Assembly (NCBI GenBank): GCA_002506535.1
Contig: DAXT01000013.1
Span: forward strand, 1-64,000
Origin: Methanothrix harundinacea
Lineage (GTDB): Archaea; Halobacteriota; Methanosarcinia; Methanotrichales; Methanotrichaceae
Reading direction: 5' to 3'
DNA: 64,000 nt
In this document: positions 26,371 to 33,754 of the stretch, piece by piece
How the letters are laid out: each line of letters begins with the position of its first letter
Position numbering within the stretch: position 1 is the first letter of the stretch
Position numbers and translations under genes: made by a program
The notes under the pieces: model-generated
The model's input: the letters and a program-made list of their open reading frames with translations, nothing else
Database searches by the model: none
Told to the model about the DNA's origin: nothing

Positions 26371-26567
26371 GCCTTCGCCTCTTTAATCAGCTCCAGGGCT
26401 CCCAGGGGGCAGATCTTGGCGCACCGACCGCATCGGGTGCAGTCGTCGTTCACCTCGATCCAGGTCTCCACCAGCTCCAGGGCTCCGGCGGGGCATACCC
26501 CGACGCAGGCCCCACAATAACCGCATTTGTATCTGTTGACCGTAAGCAATGGATCATCTCTCCTCAA
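26367..26567 (-). CDS. 2x[4Fe-4S] ferredoxin
   Basis: 66 residues with two canonical clusters: CGYCGACVGVCP and CTRCGRCAKICP. It should carry electrons at low potential. The last codons overlap the geranylgeranyl reductase start (ATGA) and the TTG start at 26567 overlaps the acylphosphatase stop (TTGA), so it sits in the middle of a coupled operon and most likely feeds the lipid reductase. An alternative in-frame TTG at 26546 follows GGAGAG and would shorten the protein by seven residues, still upstream of the first cysteine. Confidence 0.93.
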   Translation of the reverse strand: MRRDDPLLTVNRYKCGYCGACVGVCPAGALELVETWIEVNDDCTRCGRCAKICPLGALELIKEAKA

Positions 26568-26833
26568 TAGACCACCTTGAACTCAGCGATCTCTTGGCAC
26601 CCTACCTCGGATATATCCATGCCGGAGACGAGGGAGCCGGCAGGTCCCGTCTTCATCTGGTTCAGAAGCTCTCCCACCTTCTTCTTCTCTCCCTGGAGGA
26701 GCGCCTCGACGCCACCTCCGGGGAGGTTTCTGACCCATCCAGAGACCTGCAGCTCCTTCGCATGGACGGTGACAAAGCGCCTGTATCCGACCCCCTGGAC
26801 CCTCCCGGAGACCCGGACCCTGAGACATATCAT
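26564..26833 (-). CDS. acyP: Acylphosphatase
   Basis: 89 residues from ATG 26833, five bases after GGTGA. The small ferredoxin-like fold enzyme hydrolyses carboxyl-phosphate bonds such as acetyl phosphate, carbamoyl phosphate or 1,3-bisphosphoglycerate. Seen: the phosphate-binding loop VSGRVQGVGYRRF with the catalytic arginine, and the asparagine of GWVRNLPGGGVEALLQG. A GTG three codons earlier lies inside the ribosome-binding site and is rejected as start. It follows tpiA by five bases in the operon. Confidence 0.93.
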   Translation of the reverse strand: MICLRVRVSGRVQGVGYRRFVTVHAKELQVSGWVRNLPGGGVEALLQGEKKKVGELLNQMKTGPAGSLVSGMDISEVGCQEIAEFKVVY

Positions 26834-26838
26834 AGGTT

Positions 26839-27507
26839 TCACCCCCGGATCCCGGAGAGGAGGTCCTCAAGAGCCCTCCTCTGATCCTTCGCCCTGATGA
26901 TCCCCGAGGCGAGGAGGACGCCCACCGACCCCAGCTCCAGGGCTGCCTTCAGGTCTTCGCCCCGGCTGATCCCGGCGCCGCAGAGGACCCCGACGTCCGG
27001 CTCCATCATCTTCACCGCCTCCACCGATCCCGTGACGATACCGGGGTCGGCCTTGGATACGGGGATCCCGGATCCTATAAGCTCCGGGGGCTCCACCGCC
27101 ACGTAATCCGGCCTGAGGGAGGCGGCTGCCCTGGTGGTGGCGATGTTGTTGGTGCAGACGATCGTCGCCAGCCCCTCGGTCCTGCAGGCCGAGATGGACG
27201 CCTCGATCTCGGCGAGCTGTAGCCTCCTCTCTGAATGGTTTATGAGGGTTCCCTTCGCCCCGGCTCCCCTGATGGAGGCGGCGGTGACGGAGCCGGTATA
27301 GCCGCCGGAGCCGACGCCGTCGACGTGCTGGGCGAATACCGGTATCGATACATTATCCGATATGAGGCGGATGTCTGCGGTCTGGGGGACCACCACCATC
27401 TCCACATCGTACCGCCCGGCAACCTCCTCACAGATCCTGGATAGCTCCAGGGCCGCCTGGCCCGTAGATTCAGCATAAGTCTTGAAGTTGAGCACTACCT
27501 TCGTCAT
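26839..27507 (-). CDS. tpiA: Triosephosphate isomerase (archaeal type)
   Basis: 222 residues, the short archaeal form of the TIM barrel that interconverts dihydroxyacetone phosphate and glyceraldehyde 3-phosphate. Catalytic residues are visible: Lys9 in LNFKTY, His91 in NHSERR and Glu139 in VAVEPPELIG, and the phosphate loop GVLLASGI near the C-terminus. AAGGTGAGATA before the ATG is a good ribosome-binding site. First gene of the operon tpiA-acyP-ferredoxin-lipid reductase; dihydroxyacetone phosphate is also the precursor of the sn-glycerol-1-phosphate backbone of archaeal lipids. Confidence 0.96.
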   Translation of the reverse strand: MTKVVLNFKTYAESTGQAALELSRICEEVAGRYDVEMVVVPQTADIRLISDNVSIPVFAQHVDGVGSGGYTGSVTAASIRGAGAKGTLINHSERRLQLAEIEASISACRTEGLATIVCTNNIATTRAAASLRPDYVAVEPPELIGSGIPVSKADPGIVTGSVEAVKMMEPDVGVLCGAGISRGEDLKAALELGSVGVLLASGIIRAKDQRRALEDLLSGIRG

Positions 27508-27802
27508 TATCTCACCTTTTGCCGAGGTTTCGGGATGCCAGCCACCCGTTTGATGGAAGGGTGCCCTCCGGTCGGAGGGGGTTATCTATCGTCCTCACCT
27601 CAAACGACCGGTAGACCCCAGGGCGACGGAAGGGATCTCGACCTCTAAGAGATGCCATAGCCGAATACCTTGACGTTAAGATCTCCGAGCTTCAGTCCCA
27701 TCTTAAAGGATAAAATCGTGATGGTGAAGTCTCGCGAGACTCCGGAGAAGTCGCTGGCCAGCTTTATGCCGGCCTAGACCGCCATCTATCCAGAAGATCC
27801 CG
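27508..27802. other. Intergenic region with a GC-rich hairpin
   Basis: No gene seen. CCCTCCG (27564-27570) and CGGAGGG (27573-27579) form a tight hairpin 57 bases upstream of tpiA on its leader side. On the minus strand an 18-codon frame starting MGLKLGDLNVKVFGYG near 27700 is noted but has no start signals. The rest looks like spacer between tpiA and the end of the DUF1699 gene. Confidence 0.4.
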
Positions 27803-28210
27803 TCAAATGGTGACGCTCGTCTTGAGGATGTACTTTATCAGATCGTCCGAGAGCTTCGTCTCCCTCTTCAGCAAAGTTACGATCTCTTCTACCTTGCGGC
27901 CCTCAGACATCAGTTTCGAAAGTCTCTCTATGACGCTCTCGCTGATCTCGTAGTACTCGTCGATATCCTTTCTGTGACCCCAGACATCCCCCTTCAAGAG
28001 CTCGACCCCCTGGATCTCCAGGAACTGGCGGGCCGCCTTGGACATGGTCCTGGAGTAGGAGGGCGGGGTCTGGACCGCCCGAAGCCTGGGGCACCTCTGA
28101 ATCAGGGTCATTACGTCCATATTCGACGGCCTGAAGGCGAGATGGATCATCTGCTCGTTGGGGTTCAGCTCCGGGATCTCCTCTTTAGAACTTACGACCC
28201 TCAGTCTCAT
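27803..28210 (-). CDS. DUF1699 family protein
   Basis: 135 residues from ATG 28210. The protein matches the DUF1699 family, known mainly from Methanosarcinales: N-terminal LRVVSSKEEIPELNPNEQMIHLAFRPSN, then CPRLRAVQTPPSYSRTMSKAARQFLEIQGVELLKGDVWGHRKDIDEYYE, and a helical tail ending in a small HTH-like unit. The start is chosen because it lies 27 bases after TATAAATA (around 28236); an upstream ATG would run through that TATA box. It is thus a leaderless, single-gene transcript. Function unknown; a DNA- or nucleotide-binding role has not been shown. Confidence 0.8.
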   Translation of the reverse strand: MRLRVVSSKEEIPELNPNEQMIHLAFRPSNMDVMTLIQRCPRLRAVQTPPSYSRTMSKAARQFLEIQGVELLKGDVWGHRKDIDEYYEISESVIERLSKLMSEGRKVEEIVTLLKRETKLSDDLIKYILKTSVTI

Positions 28211-28261
28211 GACGCATAGAATGATCTTAAAATATTTATACATAGTGGTTAAGCTGCGGAG

Positions 28262-28320
<59 letters not shown>

Positions 28321-28392
28321 GGAGATCTCCCGGCTTGTATCAGGACGATAGAAGTTATATCGGCAGTTATTCAAAAAATCCGGCGGCGTCTC

Positions 28393-29412
28393 CTAGATGC
28401 CTCTTCTGGACCGAAATGAGGCTATAGCCGTTGAGCAATTGGCGAGGCACCTCTTCGCCATCTTCTGGCTCGGCCATGAGCCGAGGCCGCAGTCGGGGCC
28501 GGCGTACCTCACCCGGTCTTCGAAGAGCCGGAAAGCCACAGCGAGCCTCTCCTCCAGAACACCTGCCGACTCGGCGGCGAAGACCTCCCTCTCGAGCCTC
28601 TCGGGGTCTCTCCAGAGGTTCGTATCGAGGCGGTCGTTGAGCCTCGCCACCATTCCGTCGATGTCGGTCCTCGCGATCCCGGCCCTGATGAAGGCGTCGT
28701 TCTCCTCCAGGACCCGCCGGTCGATGAGCTTCAGGTAGTCGGGGTTGGCCGCCGACTCGACGCCGATGACGTTGATACCGGGGACGGCGCAGGTTAGCTC
28801 CGCCATCAGGGGGGAGTGGAGGTGGATCTCGCAGTCGATCCCTCTGCAGGGTCGGGCCGCCGTCTCCAGGGCGTCCATTATCTCCTCGTCGCCGAAGATG
28901 ACGCTCGGGCTGATCCCCAGGGAAGGCTCGTCGATGGAGACGACGCAGACATCGAAGTGGCGGCTTTTTTTCGCAGCTTCGATGAACCGTCCGACGCTTC
29001 CTGCGATCTTCTCCAGGATGTCAACGTAGTCGGTGGCGCCGAACCGCGAGATGTAAAGCTCCACTGGACCTGTAACACAGACCCTGATGGACAGCCTCCT
29101 CCCTTCCGCCTCCATCATTCGCCCCAGGGTCTCCAGGGCGGAAAGCTCCGGGATCCGGGCGTGCTCTGGCAGGAGGACGTAGGGGCTCTCAGACCTCTCG
29201 GGGTCTTCTATCGGGTCCATGAACATCCTGATCATATCCCGGAACTGGGGGTAGGTGGGGCGCTGGACCCCTGCCTCGATCTTCTGGGCCATGGCGTCCT
29301 TTACCAGCTCCAGGTAGGACTCGCCCTCCGGGAGGTTCCCGCGGCTCATCCTCGCCGGGAGGGGGTAGCTTCCTATGTCGTCGAAGATGATATCTGGCCC
29401 AACATCTGCCAT
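28393..29412 (-). CDS. Archaeal methionine synthase-like protein (core MetE family)
   Basis: 339 residues from ATG 29412, five bases after GGTGA. It corresponds to the C-terminal catalytic barrel of cobalamin-independent methionine synthase alone, as in the archaeal core-MetE enzymes, which use a methylcorrinoid to methylate homocysteine. Seen: DDIGSYPLP at the start, VCVTGPVEL, SIDEPSLG, and candidate zinc ligands His197, Glu219 and Cys308 (AGPDCGLGSWP). The canonical HxC pair is here HLH (197-199), so the second ligand differs. It lies 13 bases downstream of thrC, so an operon for methionine and threonine, both from homoserine phosphate metabolism, is plausible. Other methyltransferase roles are possible. 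Confidence 0.75.
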   Translation of the reverse strand: MADVGPDIIFDDIGSYPLPARMSRGNLPEGESYLELVKDAMAQKIEAGVQRPTYPQFRDMIRMFMDPIEDPERSESPYVLLPEHARIPELSALETLGRMMEAEGRRLSIRVCVTGPVELYISRFGATDYVDILEKIAGSVGRFIEAAKKSRHFDVCVVSIDEPSLGISPSVIFGDEEIMDALETAARPCRGIDCEIHLHSPLMAELTCAVPGINVIGVESAANPDYLKLIDRRVLEENDAFIRAGIARTDIDGMVARLNDRLDTNLWRDPERLEREVFAAESAGVLEERLAVAFRLFEDRVRYAGPDCGLGSWPSQKMAKRCLANCSTAIASFRSRRGI

Positions 29413-29425
29413 CCTCTCACCCCCC

Positions 29426-30781
29426 CTATCCGCGGAAGAGCTGCGAGAGCTTCTCCTTGAAGGACCCGTACTCACCGGCGACGAGGTCGAACCTCTCCTC
29501 CATGCGATCGAGGCGGGACAGGCCAGCGGGGACGGGCGGCTCGAGGCCTACGGCCCGGACGACCTCCTCGGGGAACTTGGCGGGGTCGGCGGTCTCCAGG
29601 GATAAGCACGGCCTCCAATCTTCGACCTCCTTTATGTACCGGGAGAGCCCCGCCCAGCCGACGGCGCCGTGGGGCTCCAGGAGGACGTCGTACCTGTTGT
29701 AAGCCTCGTAGATCGCCTCCCGCGTCTGGGCGTCGGTGACGGAGACGGCGAAGATATCCCGCCTCATCGCCTCGATCTCCGGGGAGCGGACGACCCGGCC
29801 GGTCTCGTCCATCTCTCCGCCGTAGAGCCAGAAGATCCGGGCGAGGTTGGAGGGGTGGCCGACGTTCATGGCGTTGGAGATGCACTTGACCGAGGGCCGT
29901 ATCGGCCGGTAGTCCCCGGTGGAGAGGAAACGGGGGAACTCGTCGTTCTCGTTTGTCGCTATCACGAATTTGTGGACGGGAAGGCCCATCCTCATGGCTA
30001 GGAGGCCGGCCATGACGTTGCCGAAGTTGCCGCAAGGGACGGAGAAGACGATCTCCCTATCGGGGGCGGCGAGCCTCGACCAGGCGTAGAAGTAGTAGAT
30101 CGACTGGGGGATCAACCGGCCGATGTTTATCGAGTTGGCCGACGAGAGGTTGAGGTCGGCGAAGTCAGGGTCGACGAAGGCCTCCTTCACCATCAACTGG
30201 CAGTCGTCGAACTTGCCGTCGACGGCGAAGACGGTGACGTTCTCTCCCAGGGTCGTCATCTGCTTTCGCTGCCTTCCGGTCACCTCTCCCTCCGGGAATA
30301 AGACGACGACTCTGATGTTATCAAGGCCGTAGAAGGCGTGGGCGACGGCGCTTCCCGTGTCCCCGGAGGTCGCCGTCAGGATCACCATCGACCTTCCCTC
30401 CTGTTTGAGGAAGTACTGCATCAACCGGCCCATCAGCCTCGCGGCGAAGTCCTTGAAGGAGAAGGTGGGGCCCTTGTCCAGCCTCATCACGTACTTCTCG
30501 TCGTAGACCTTCTCGATCGGCACGGGAAAGTCGTAGGCGTCCTCCAGGATCGCGACGAGGTCATCCTCCGGGATAAGATCCCCGAGGTAGCGGCGCATCA
30601 CGCAGAGGGCGATCTGGGGGTACTCCATCCCGCTGAACGAGGCCAGCTCCTCTTTCGGGATCCGGGGGATCGAGTCGGGGACGTAGAGACCCTTGTCGGG
30701 GGCCTGGCCCCGGAGGAGCGCCTCCTTGAAGTCGAGGAGCTCGGGGTGTCCGTTGGTGCTGTAGTATTGGATCTTCTTCAT
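29426..30781 (-). CDS. thrC: Threonine synthase
   Basis: 451 residues. Pyridoxal-phosphate enzyme converting O-phosphohomoserine to threonine. The PLP lysine is Lys110 in GPTFSFKDFAARLMGRL; TATSGDTGSAVAHAF (about 139-153) and VPCGNFGNVMAGLLA bind cofactor phosphate; the N-terminal YYSTNGHPELLDFKEALLRG is typical of the longer bacterial/yeast-like form. The ATG is about 30 bases after a TTTAAGG element and has no ribosome-binding site, suggesting a leaderless transcript. Followed by the methionine synthase-like gene in the same operon. Confidence 0.95.
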   Translation of the reverse strand: MKKIQYYSTNGHPELLDFKEALLRGQAPDKGLYVPDSIPRIPKEELASFSGMEYPQIALCVMRRYLGDLIPEDDLVAILEDAYDFPVPIEKVYDEKYVMRLDKGPTFSFKDFAARLMGRLMQYFLKQEGRSMVILTATSGDTGSAVAHAFYGLDNIRVVVLFPEGEVTGRQRKQMTTLGENVTVFAVDGKFDDCQLMVKEAFVDPDFADLNLSSANSINIGRLIPQSIYYFYAWSRLAAPDREIVFSVPCGNFGNVMAGLLAMRMGLPVHKFVIATNENDEFPRFLSTGDYRPIRPSVKCISNAMNVGHPSNLARIFWLYGGEMDETGRVVRSPEIEAMRRDIFAVSVTDAQTREAIYEAYNRYDVLLEPHGAVGWAGLSRYIKEVEDWRPCLSLETADPAKFPEEVVRAVGLEPPVPAGLSRLDRMEERFDLVAGEYGSFKEKLSQLFRG

Positions 30782-30810
30782 AGTCGCATGGTGATTGGGA
30801 GGGATCGCCC

Positions 30811-31128
30811 TTAAACTTTGTCAGGGTCGGGGGCGGGGTCGGCGAAGGCGGCCTCGATGAGGCTGGCGCCCCGGTCGCGCTGGCGGGATTCTCGAAGCTC
30901 CGCGCCGATGGCGTCCAGTCTCTCAGCGGCCAATCGAGGCACAAAGGCCCCTTCAAAGAGTCCGTTGTAGCGGCGGGAGATTTCACGGACCGCCCTGGAA
31001 TCCTCGGGCGAAAGACTCAGGTTGCTGGCGACGACTTCGCCGCCCACCATGACGTGATAGAGGAAGGTGGACAGGGGAGGGGTTCCAGCCTCGTCGATGG
31101 AGAGGTTGATGATCGCGTCCTTCGCCAT
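30811..31128 (-). CDS. Short paralogous protein (copy 1), possible CHAT-protein N-terminal fragment
   Basis: 105 residues beginning MAKDAIINLSIDEAG. The central part (HVMVGGEVV, SLSPEDSRAVREISRRYNGL, FEGAFVPRL) is closely similar in protein and DNA to the frame at 32412-32711, so both are copies of one family. I associate this kind of N-terminus with large CHAT-domain proteins of Methanothrix, in which a caspase-like protease domain follows; here the reading stops long before any such domain, so this may be a truncated gene. A TTTAAACC element 32 bases upstream suggests it still has a promoter. The assignment to CHAT proteins is from memory and weak. Confidence 0.55.
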   Translation of the reverse strand: MAKDAIINLSIDEAGTPPLSTFLYHVMVGGEVVASNLSLSPEDSRAVREISRRYNGLFEGAFVPRLAAERLDAIGAELRESRQRDRGASLIEAAFADPAPDPDKV

Positions 31129-31290
31129 ATAATGCGCCTCGGGAGATGGTCTTGGGGTGGTTTAAATTTGGGAGATCTCCCTAAAAACTTATCCCAGCTT
31201 CGAGGCAAAAGGCGCTCCAGGCCGCCGTCAGATCGAATGGGGCTTCCTGTTATAAATTGTTAAATATACCCTTCATCAACCATAACCACG

Positions 31291-31503
31291 ATGAAGTACA
31301 CAGTCGTCCTCGAACCGCAGGAAGAGGGAGGTTATACCGTCCGATGCCTCGAACTGCCGGGAGCCATAAGTCAGGGCGAGACGAAAGAGGAGGCCCTGAT
31401 GAACATCAAGGAGGCTATCGGGCTCGTTCTGGAGGTTCTCAGCCAAGAGCTTCTGGTTGAGAACGCCGAGGTCCTGAAAGTGGAGCTGGCAGATGTCTGC
31501 TAA
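31291..31503 (+). CDS. hicB: HicB-type antitoxin
   Basis: 70 residues with the partial RNase H fold of HicB antitoxins: YTVVLEPQEEGGYTVRCLELPGAISQGETKEEALMNIKEAIGLVLE covers the whole domain. It should bind and neutralise the neighbouring HicA ribonuclease; it lacks the C-terminal DNA-binding extension of longer HicB proteins. ATG 31291 is about 28 bases after TTAAATATACC, so leaderless. The 3' end overlaps hicA by 11 bases; antitoxin-first order is common in archaeal pairs. Confidence 0.9.
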   Translation: MKYTVVLEPQEEGGYTVRCLELPGAISQGETKEEALMNIKEAIGLVLEVLSQELLVENAEVLKVELADVC

Positions 31504-31705
31504 GCTCCCGGTGATCTCGGGAGAACGACTTATAAGGAAGCTGGTCAAAAATGGCTTTTCTGTAAAAAGGCAGGCGGGGAGCCACGTTGTCCTTCAAAAA
31601 GGAGAGATCGTTTTTTCAGTCCCTCTCCATGATGAACTTAAGAAAGGCACATTGAAGGCGATCTTGAGCCAGTCGGGCCTAGAGGTCGAAGATCTCCTCA
31701 AATGA
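31493..31705 (+). CDS. hicA: HicA-type mRNA interferase toxin
   Basis: 70 residues of the YcfA/HicA family, a double-stranded-RNA-binding-like fold that cleaves mRNA independently of ribosomes. Seen: LPVISGERLIRKLVKNGFSVKRQAGSHVVL with the catalytic histidine in GSH, then VPLHDELKKGTLKAILSQSGLEVEDLL. The frame is intact, in contrast to the second hicA 470 bases away. Translationally coupled to hicB by an 11-base overlap. Confidence 0.92.
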   Translation: MSAKLPVISGERLIRKLVKNGFSVKRQAGSHVVLQKGEIVFSVPLHDELKKGTLKAILSQSGLEVEDLLK

Positions 31706-31924
31706 AACTTATAAGCCTCCGGTGATGGACCTGGGACGGTCTACTTTTTGAGGGGGGGGGGAACGGGGCTCCGGGCCGCGCTTCCGACAACCTGGAGCCG
31801 CCCGCGGTCTCGAAGCTGGCTGCCCCTACGGACTTGGCGAGTACAAAGTTCGATCACCACGAGCCCGATAGCAGCCTCGGCTCGGGATAAGGTTAAATCG
31901 ATCATCGATCAATAATATTCTGTC
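31706..31924. other. Spacer between two hicBA loci
   Basis: GC-rich, with a run of ten G at about 31752. A TTAAATCG element near 31893 is suitably placed to drive the second hicB. No gene seen. Confidence 0.4.
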
Positions 31925-32179
31925 ATGTTCGCTGAATACATCCAGGCAGCCCTGGACAAGGCGGAATACAAGCTCATAGACGACCCAGAACCCGTCTTCG
32001 GAGAGGTCCCGGAGCTCGAGGGCGTCTGGGCCACGGGCGCGACGGTCGAAGAGTGCCGAAAGGAGCTGATATCCGTCATCGAAGGCTGGATTGCGCTGCG
32101 CCTGCGAATGGGCGACTCCATCCCGGAGATCGGGGACGCTGCCATAAGAGTTTCTACGGAGCCGATGGCCATTGTCTAG
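31925..32179 (+). CDS. HicB-type antitoxin, second copy
   Basis: 84 residues of a different HicB subgroup: AEYIQAALDKAEYKLIDDPEPVFGEVPELEGVWATGATVEECRKELISVIEGWIALRLRMGDSIPEI. The match to UPF0150/HicB is clear through residue ~75. ATG 31925 is about 30 bases after TTAAATCG, so again probably leaderless. The stop overlaps the start of a frameshifted hicA. With its toxin broken, the antitoxin may be under no selection, or may neutralise a toxin elsewhere. Confidence 0.85.
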   Translation: MFAEYIQAALDKAEYKLIDDPEPVFGEVPELEGVWATGATVEECRKELISVIEGWIALRLRMGDSIPEIGDAAIRVSTEPMAIV

Positions 32180-32398
32180 GCTCGTTCCCGTCTCCAGGAC
32201 TGAAAGCTCATCCGCAGGCTGAAGAAACTGGGCTTCGATGGGCCCTATTCCGGATCTGGTCATGCCTACATGGTACGGGACCATCTTTACTTGACCATCC
32301 CCAACCCGCATCACGGCGAAGTGATAGGAGCAAGCCTCCTGGTGGAGATTCTGAGGAAAGCCAAGATCAGCCGCGAAGAGTGGTTTTCTGCAGCCTGA
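32172..32398 (+). pseudogene. HicA toxin gene with one-base frameshift
   Basis: From TTG 32172 the frame reads MSRLVPVSRTE and then leaves register at the AAA of 32203-32205; one frame over, the protein continues LIRRLKKLGFDGPYSGSGHA and ends TIPNPHHGEV...ISREEW before the TGA at 32396. Inserting a single A (GAA AAG) restores a complete ~76-residue HicA with its catalytic GSGH histidine. The start overlaps the hicB stop, the normal arrangement. A real inactivating deletion or a sequencing error in the A run are both possible. Confidence 0.85.
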
Positions 32399-32411
32399 AG
32401 ATGAAAAAGGC

Positions 32412-32711
32412 TTACATCAAAAGCGTAACGACAATCTGTGGGCGAAGTTTCTTCAGGAACCATTCATATGCTGAAAACTCTGCGCCCTGGGCGGCCATCG
32501 TCTCGCCGTTCAGTCTCGGCGCATATCCCCCTTCGAAGAGTCCGTTGTAGCGGCGGCAGATCTCACGGACCGCCTTCGATTCCTCAGGCGAAAGGCTCTG
32601 GCTACTGGAGACGACCTCGCCGTCCACCATGACGTGAAAGAGAAACACGCCTTGGTCGGGGGGGCCCGCCTCGTCGACGGCGGGTACCTCCTCAAGGGGT
32701 GAGGTGCCCAA
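32412..32711 (-). pseudogene. Paralogous fragment, copy 2, probably degenerate
   Basis: A frame of 99 codons whose middle (FLFHVMVDGEVV, SLSPEESKAVREICRRYNGL, FEGGYAPRLNGETMAAQGAE) matches the gene at 30811-31128. The N-terminus differs, and an ATG in another frame at about 32731 followed by LRLNLG looks like the original start, implying a frameshift; the C-terminus also diverges after GAE. It is most likely a decayed second copy of the same family, lying immediately downstream of the broken hicA on the other strand. Confidence 0.5.
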
Positions 32712-32769
32712 GGTTCAGGCGGAGCATCCTGAATATAGCCCGTTTTACGTGGACATAAGAGATATGATA

Positions 32770-32949
32770 CTATGATCCGGAGTCGAGGGAGGCGAGCAGG
32801 TCGCCTACGGTCTCATACCGGCGGCATTTGCCCATCTTGCATTCCTCTGATGCCGCCAGGACCTCGGCTATGAACTCATCGGAAAACTCCCCGAAGGAGT
32901 CGGAGGCGTGCAGGCCGCCGTCATCTCTGGAGGCGTCTTTTCGAGCCAT
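32770..32949 (-). CDS. Small antitoxin-like protein, 59 aa
   Basis: Reads MARKDASRDDGGLHASDSFG, then an acidic helix EFSDEFIAEVLAASEECKMG, and a basic-to-acidic tail KCRRYETVGDLLASLDSGS. The tail pattern (basic residues, tyrosine, S/TVxDLLxxL) resembles C-terminal ends of RelB/Phd-like antitoxins that wrap around their toxins, but no toxin gene is adjacent. ATG 32949 is preceded by GGGGCGGGATAT and lies 27 bases downstream of the winged-helix gene, so the two are co-transcribed. Too short for many gene finders. The antitoxin idea is inference. Confidence 0.6.
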   Translation of the reverse strand: MARKDASRDDGGLHASDSFGEFSDEFIAEVLAASEECKMGKCRRYETVGDLLASLDSGS

Positions 32950-32975
32950 ATATCCCGCCCCTCAGATAAACGTCC

Positions 32976-33452
32976 TCATAAAAGGCATATCGGCACGCCT
33001 TCCCTCTTATCCGGCACATCCTCGACGTTCTCGACGTTCTCGACGTCCTCAACGTCCTCAGCGTCCTCGAATTCCCCGGCGTTCACCGATGCCTTTTCGG
33101 CGGCCTGCAGCGCTTCAAGGCGGGAGGCGTGGCGGCTTGAGATCGCCCGGTCGAGCTCGATGAGCTTCTTCGCCACCTCGTTTCCCATATTCAGCCTGTA
33201 CATCTTCGCCCTGCCGACATTCCGGGTGAAGGCCACCAGCTCGTTTCTCTCCAGGCCATCCCAGACCGAGAAGAGGGTCGTCCTGCTGATCCCGGCGCCC
33301 GAGGCTATCTCGGTCTTCGAATAGTCAAACCCTATGTTGTCGATCAGAAAGTCGAGGACCTTCAGGGTGGGGTCTTTTCCCCCGAGGACCTTGAGGAAGA
33401 GAGTGCCTTCTTCCGCGTTCGAAGCCTCGTCGTCTCTCATTTTGTAAGTCAT
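32976..33452 (-). CDS. Winged helix-turn-helix transcriptional regulator with acidic tail
   Basis: 158 residues from ATG 33452 after GGAGGTG. Residues ~25-100 form a winged helix: PTLKVLDFLIDNIGFDYSKTEIASGAGISRTTLFSVWDGLERNELV with recognition helix around SRTTLFSVW, then the wing RNVGRAKMYRLN. A helical segment follows and then an acidic tail made of three-residue repeats (EDVENVENVED) encoded by 9-bp tandem repeats at about 33021-33068. It is the sort of MarR/ArsR-like regulator often found in accessory regions. It probably regulates itself through the inverted repeat upstream and is transcribed with the 59-residue protein. Confidence 0.75.
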   Translation of the reverse strand: MTYKMRDDEASNAEEGTLFLKVLGGKDPTLKVLDFLIDNIGFDYSKTEIASGAGISRTTLFSVWDGLERNELVAFTRNVGRAKMYRLNMGNEVAKKLIELDRAISSRHASRLEALQAAEKASVNAGEFEDAEDVEDVENVENVEDVPDKREGVPICLL

Positions 33453-33524
33453 GCCTTATCGCACCTCCATCTGCCCTCAGAGACTGTCGCGTCCCATCTC
33501 CGTAATTTGCAGCGTATACCCAAT

Positions 33525-33603
33525 ACTTTTATAAATGATTATAAATCTTGCCGTCATAGTATTGTATTCTGAACTTTTATAAATATAAATATACCTGACG
33601 GCA
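33525..33603. promoter_or_regulatory. Promoter/operator region of the winged-helix gene
   Basis: Two direct copies of ACTTTTATAAAT (33525-33536 and 33573-33584), read on the minus strand as ATTTATAAAAGT, are good TATA boxes 48 bp apart. TGCCGTCA (33549-33556) and TGACGGCA (33596-33603) form an exact inverted repeat around the upstream box. A regulator bound there would control the distal promoter. The rest of 33604-33754 is GC-rich and holds no gene that I can support. Confidence 0.5.
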
Positions 33604-33754
33604 GCCGAATTTGAGCGATGATCATACCATCCCGATCCTCTCCCCTGGGCGCGGTTGCCATCCCCGCCGCCCTCCCGCCGTCGCCGCCCCCGGGGGCGGG
33701 ACCGCCCGGCCGTCCCCTCGACGGAGGGGGCGCGCGAGCCGCCCGGCGCCCGCA

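Noticed and set aside
31741..31900. GC-rich spacer as a possible structured RNA
   Set aside because: No tRNA, SRP or RNase P signature could be found and pairing was unconvincing by eye.
32053..32550. 165-codon plus-strand frame
   Set aside because: It overlaps hicB, the frameshifted hicA and the antisense of the paralogous fragment in a different frame.
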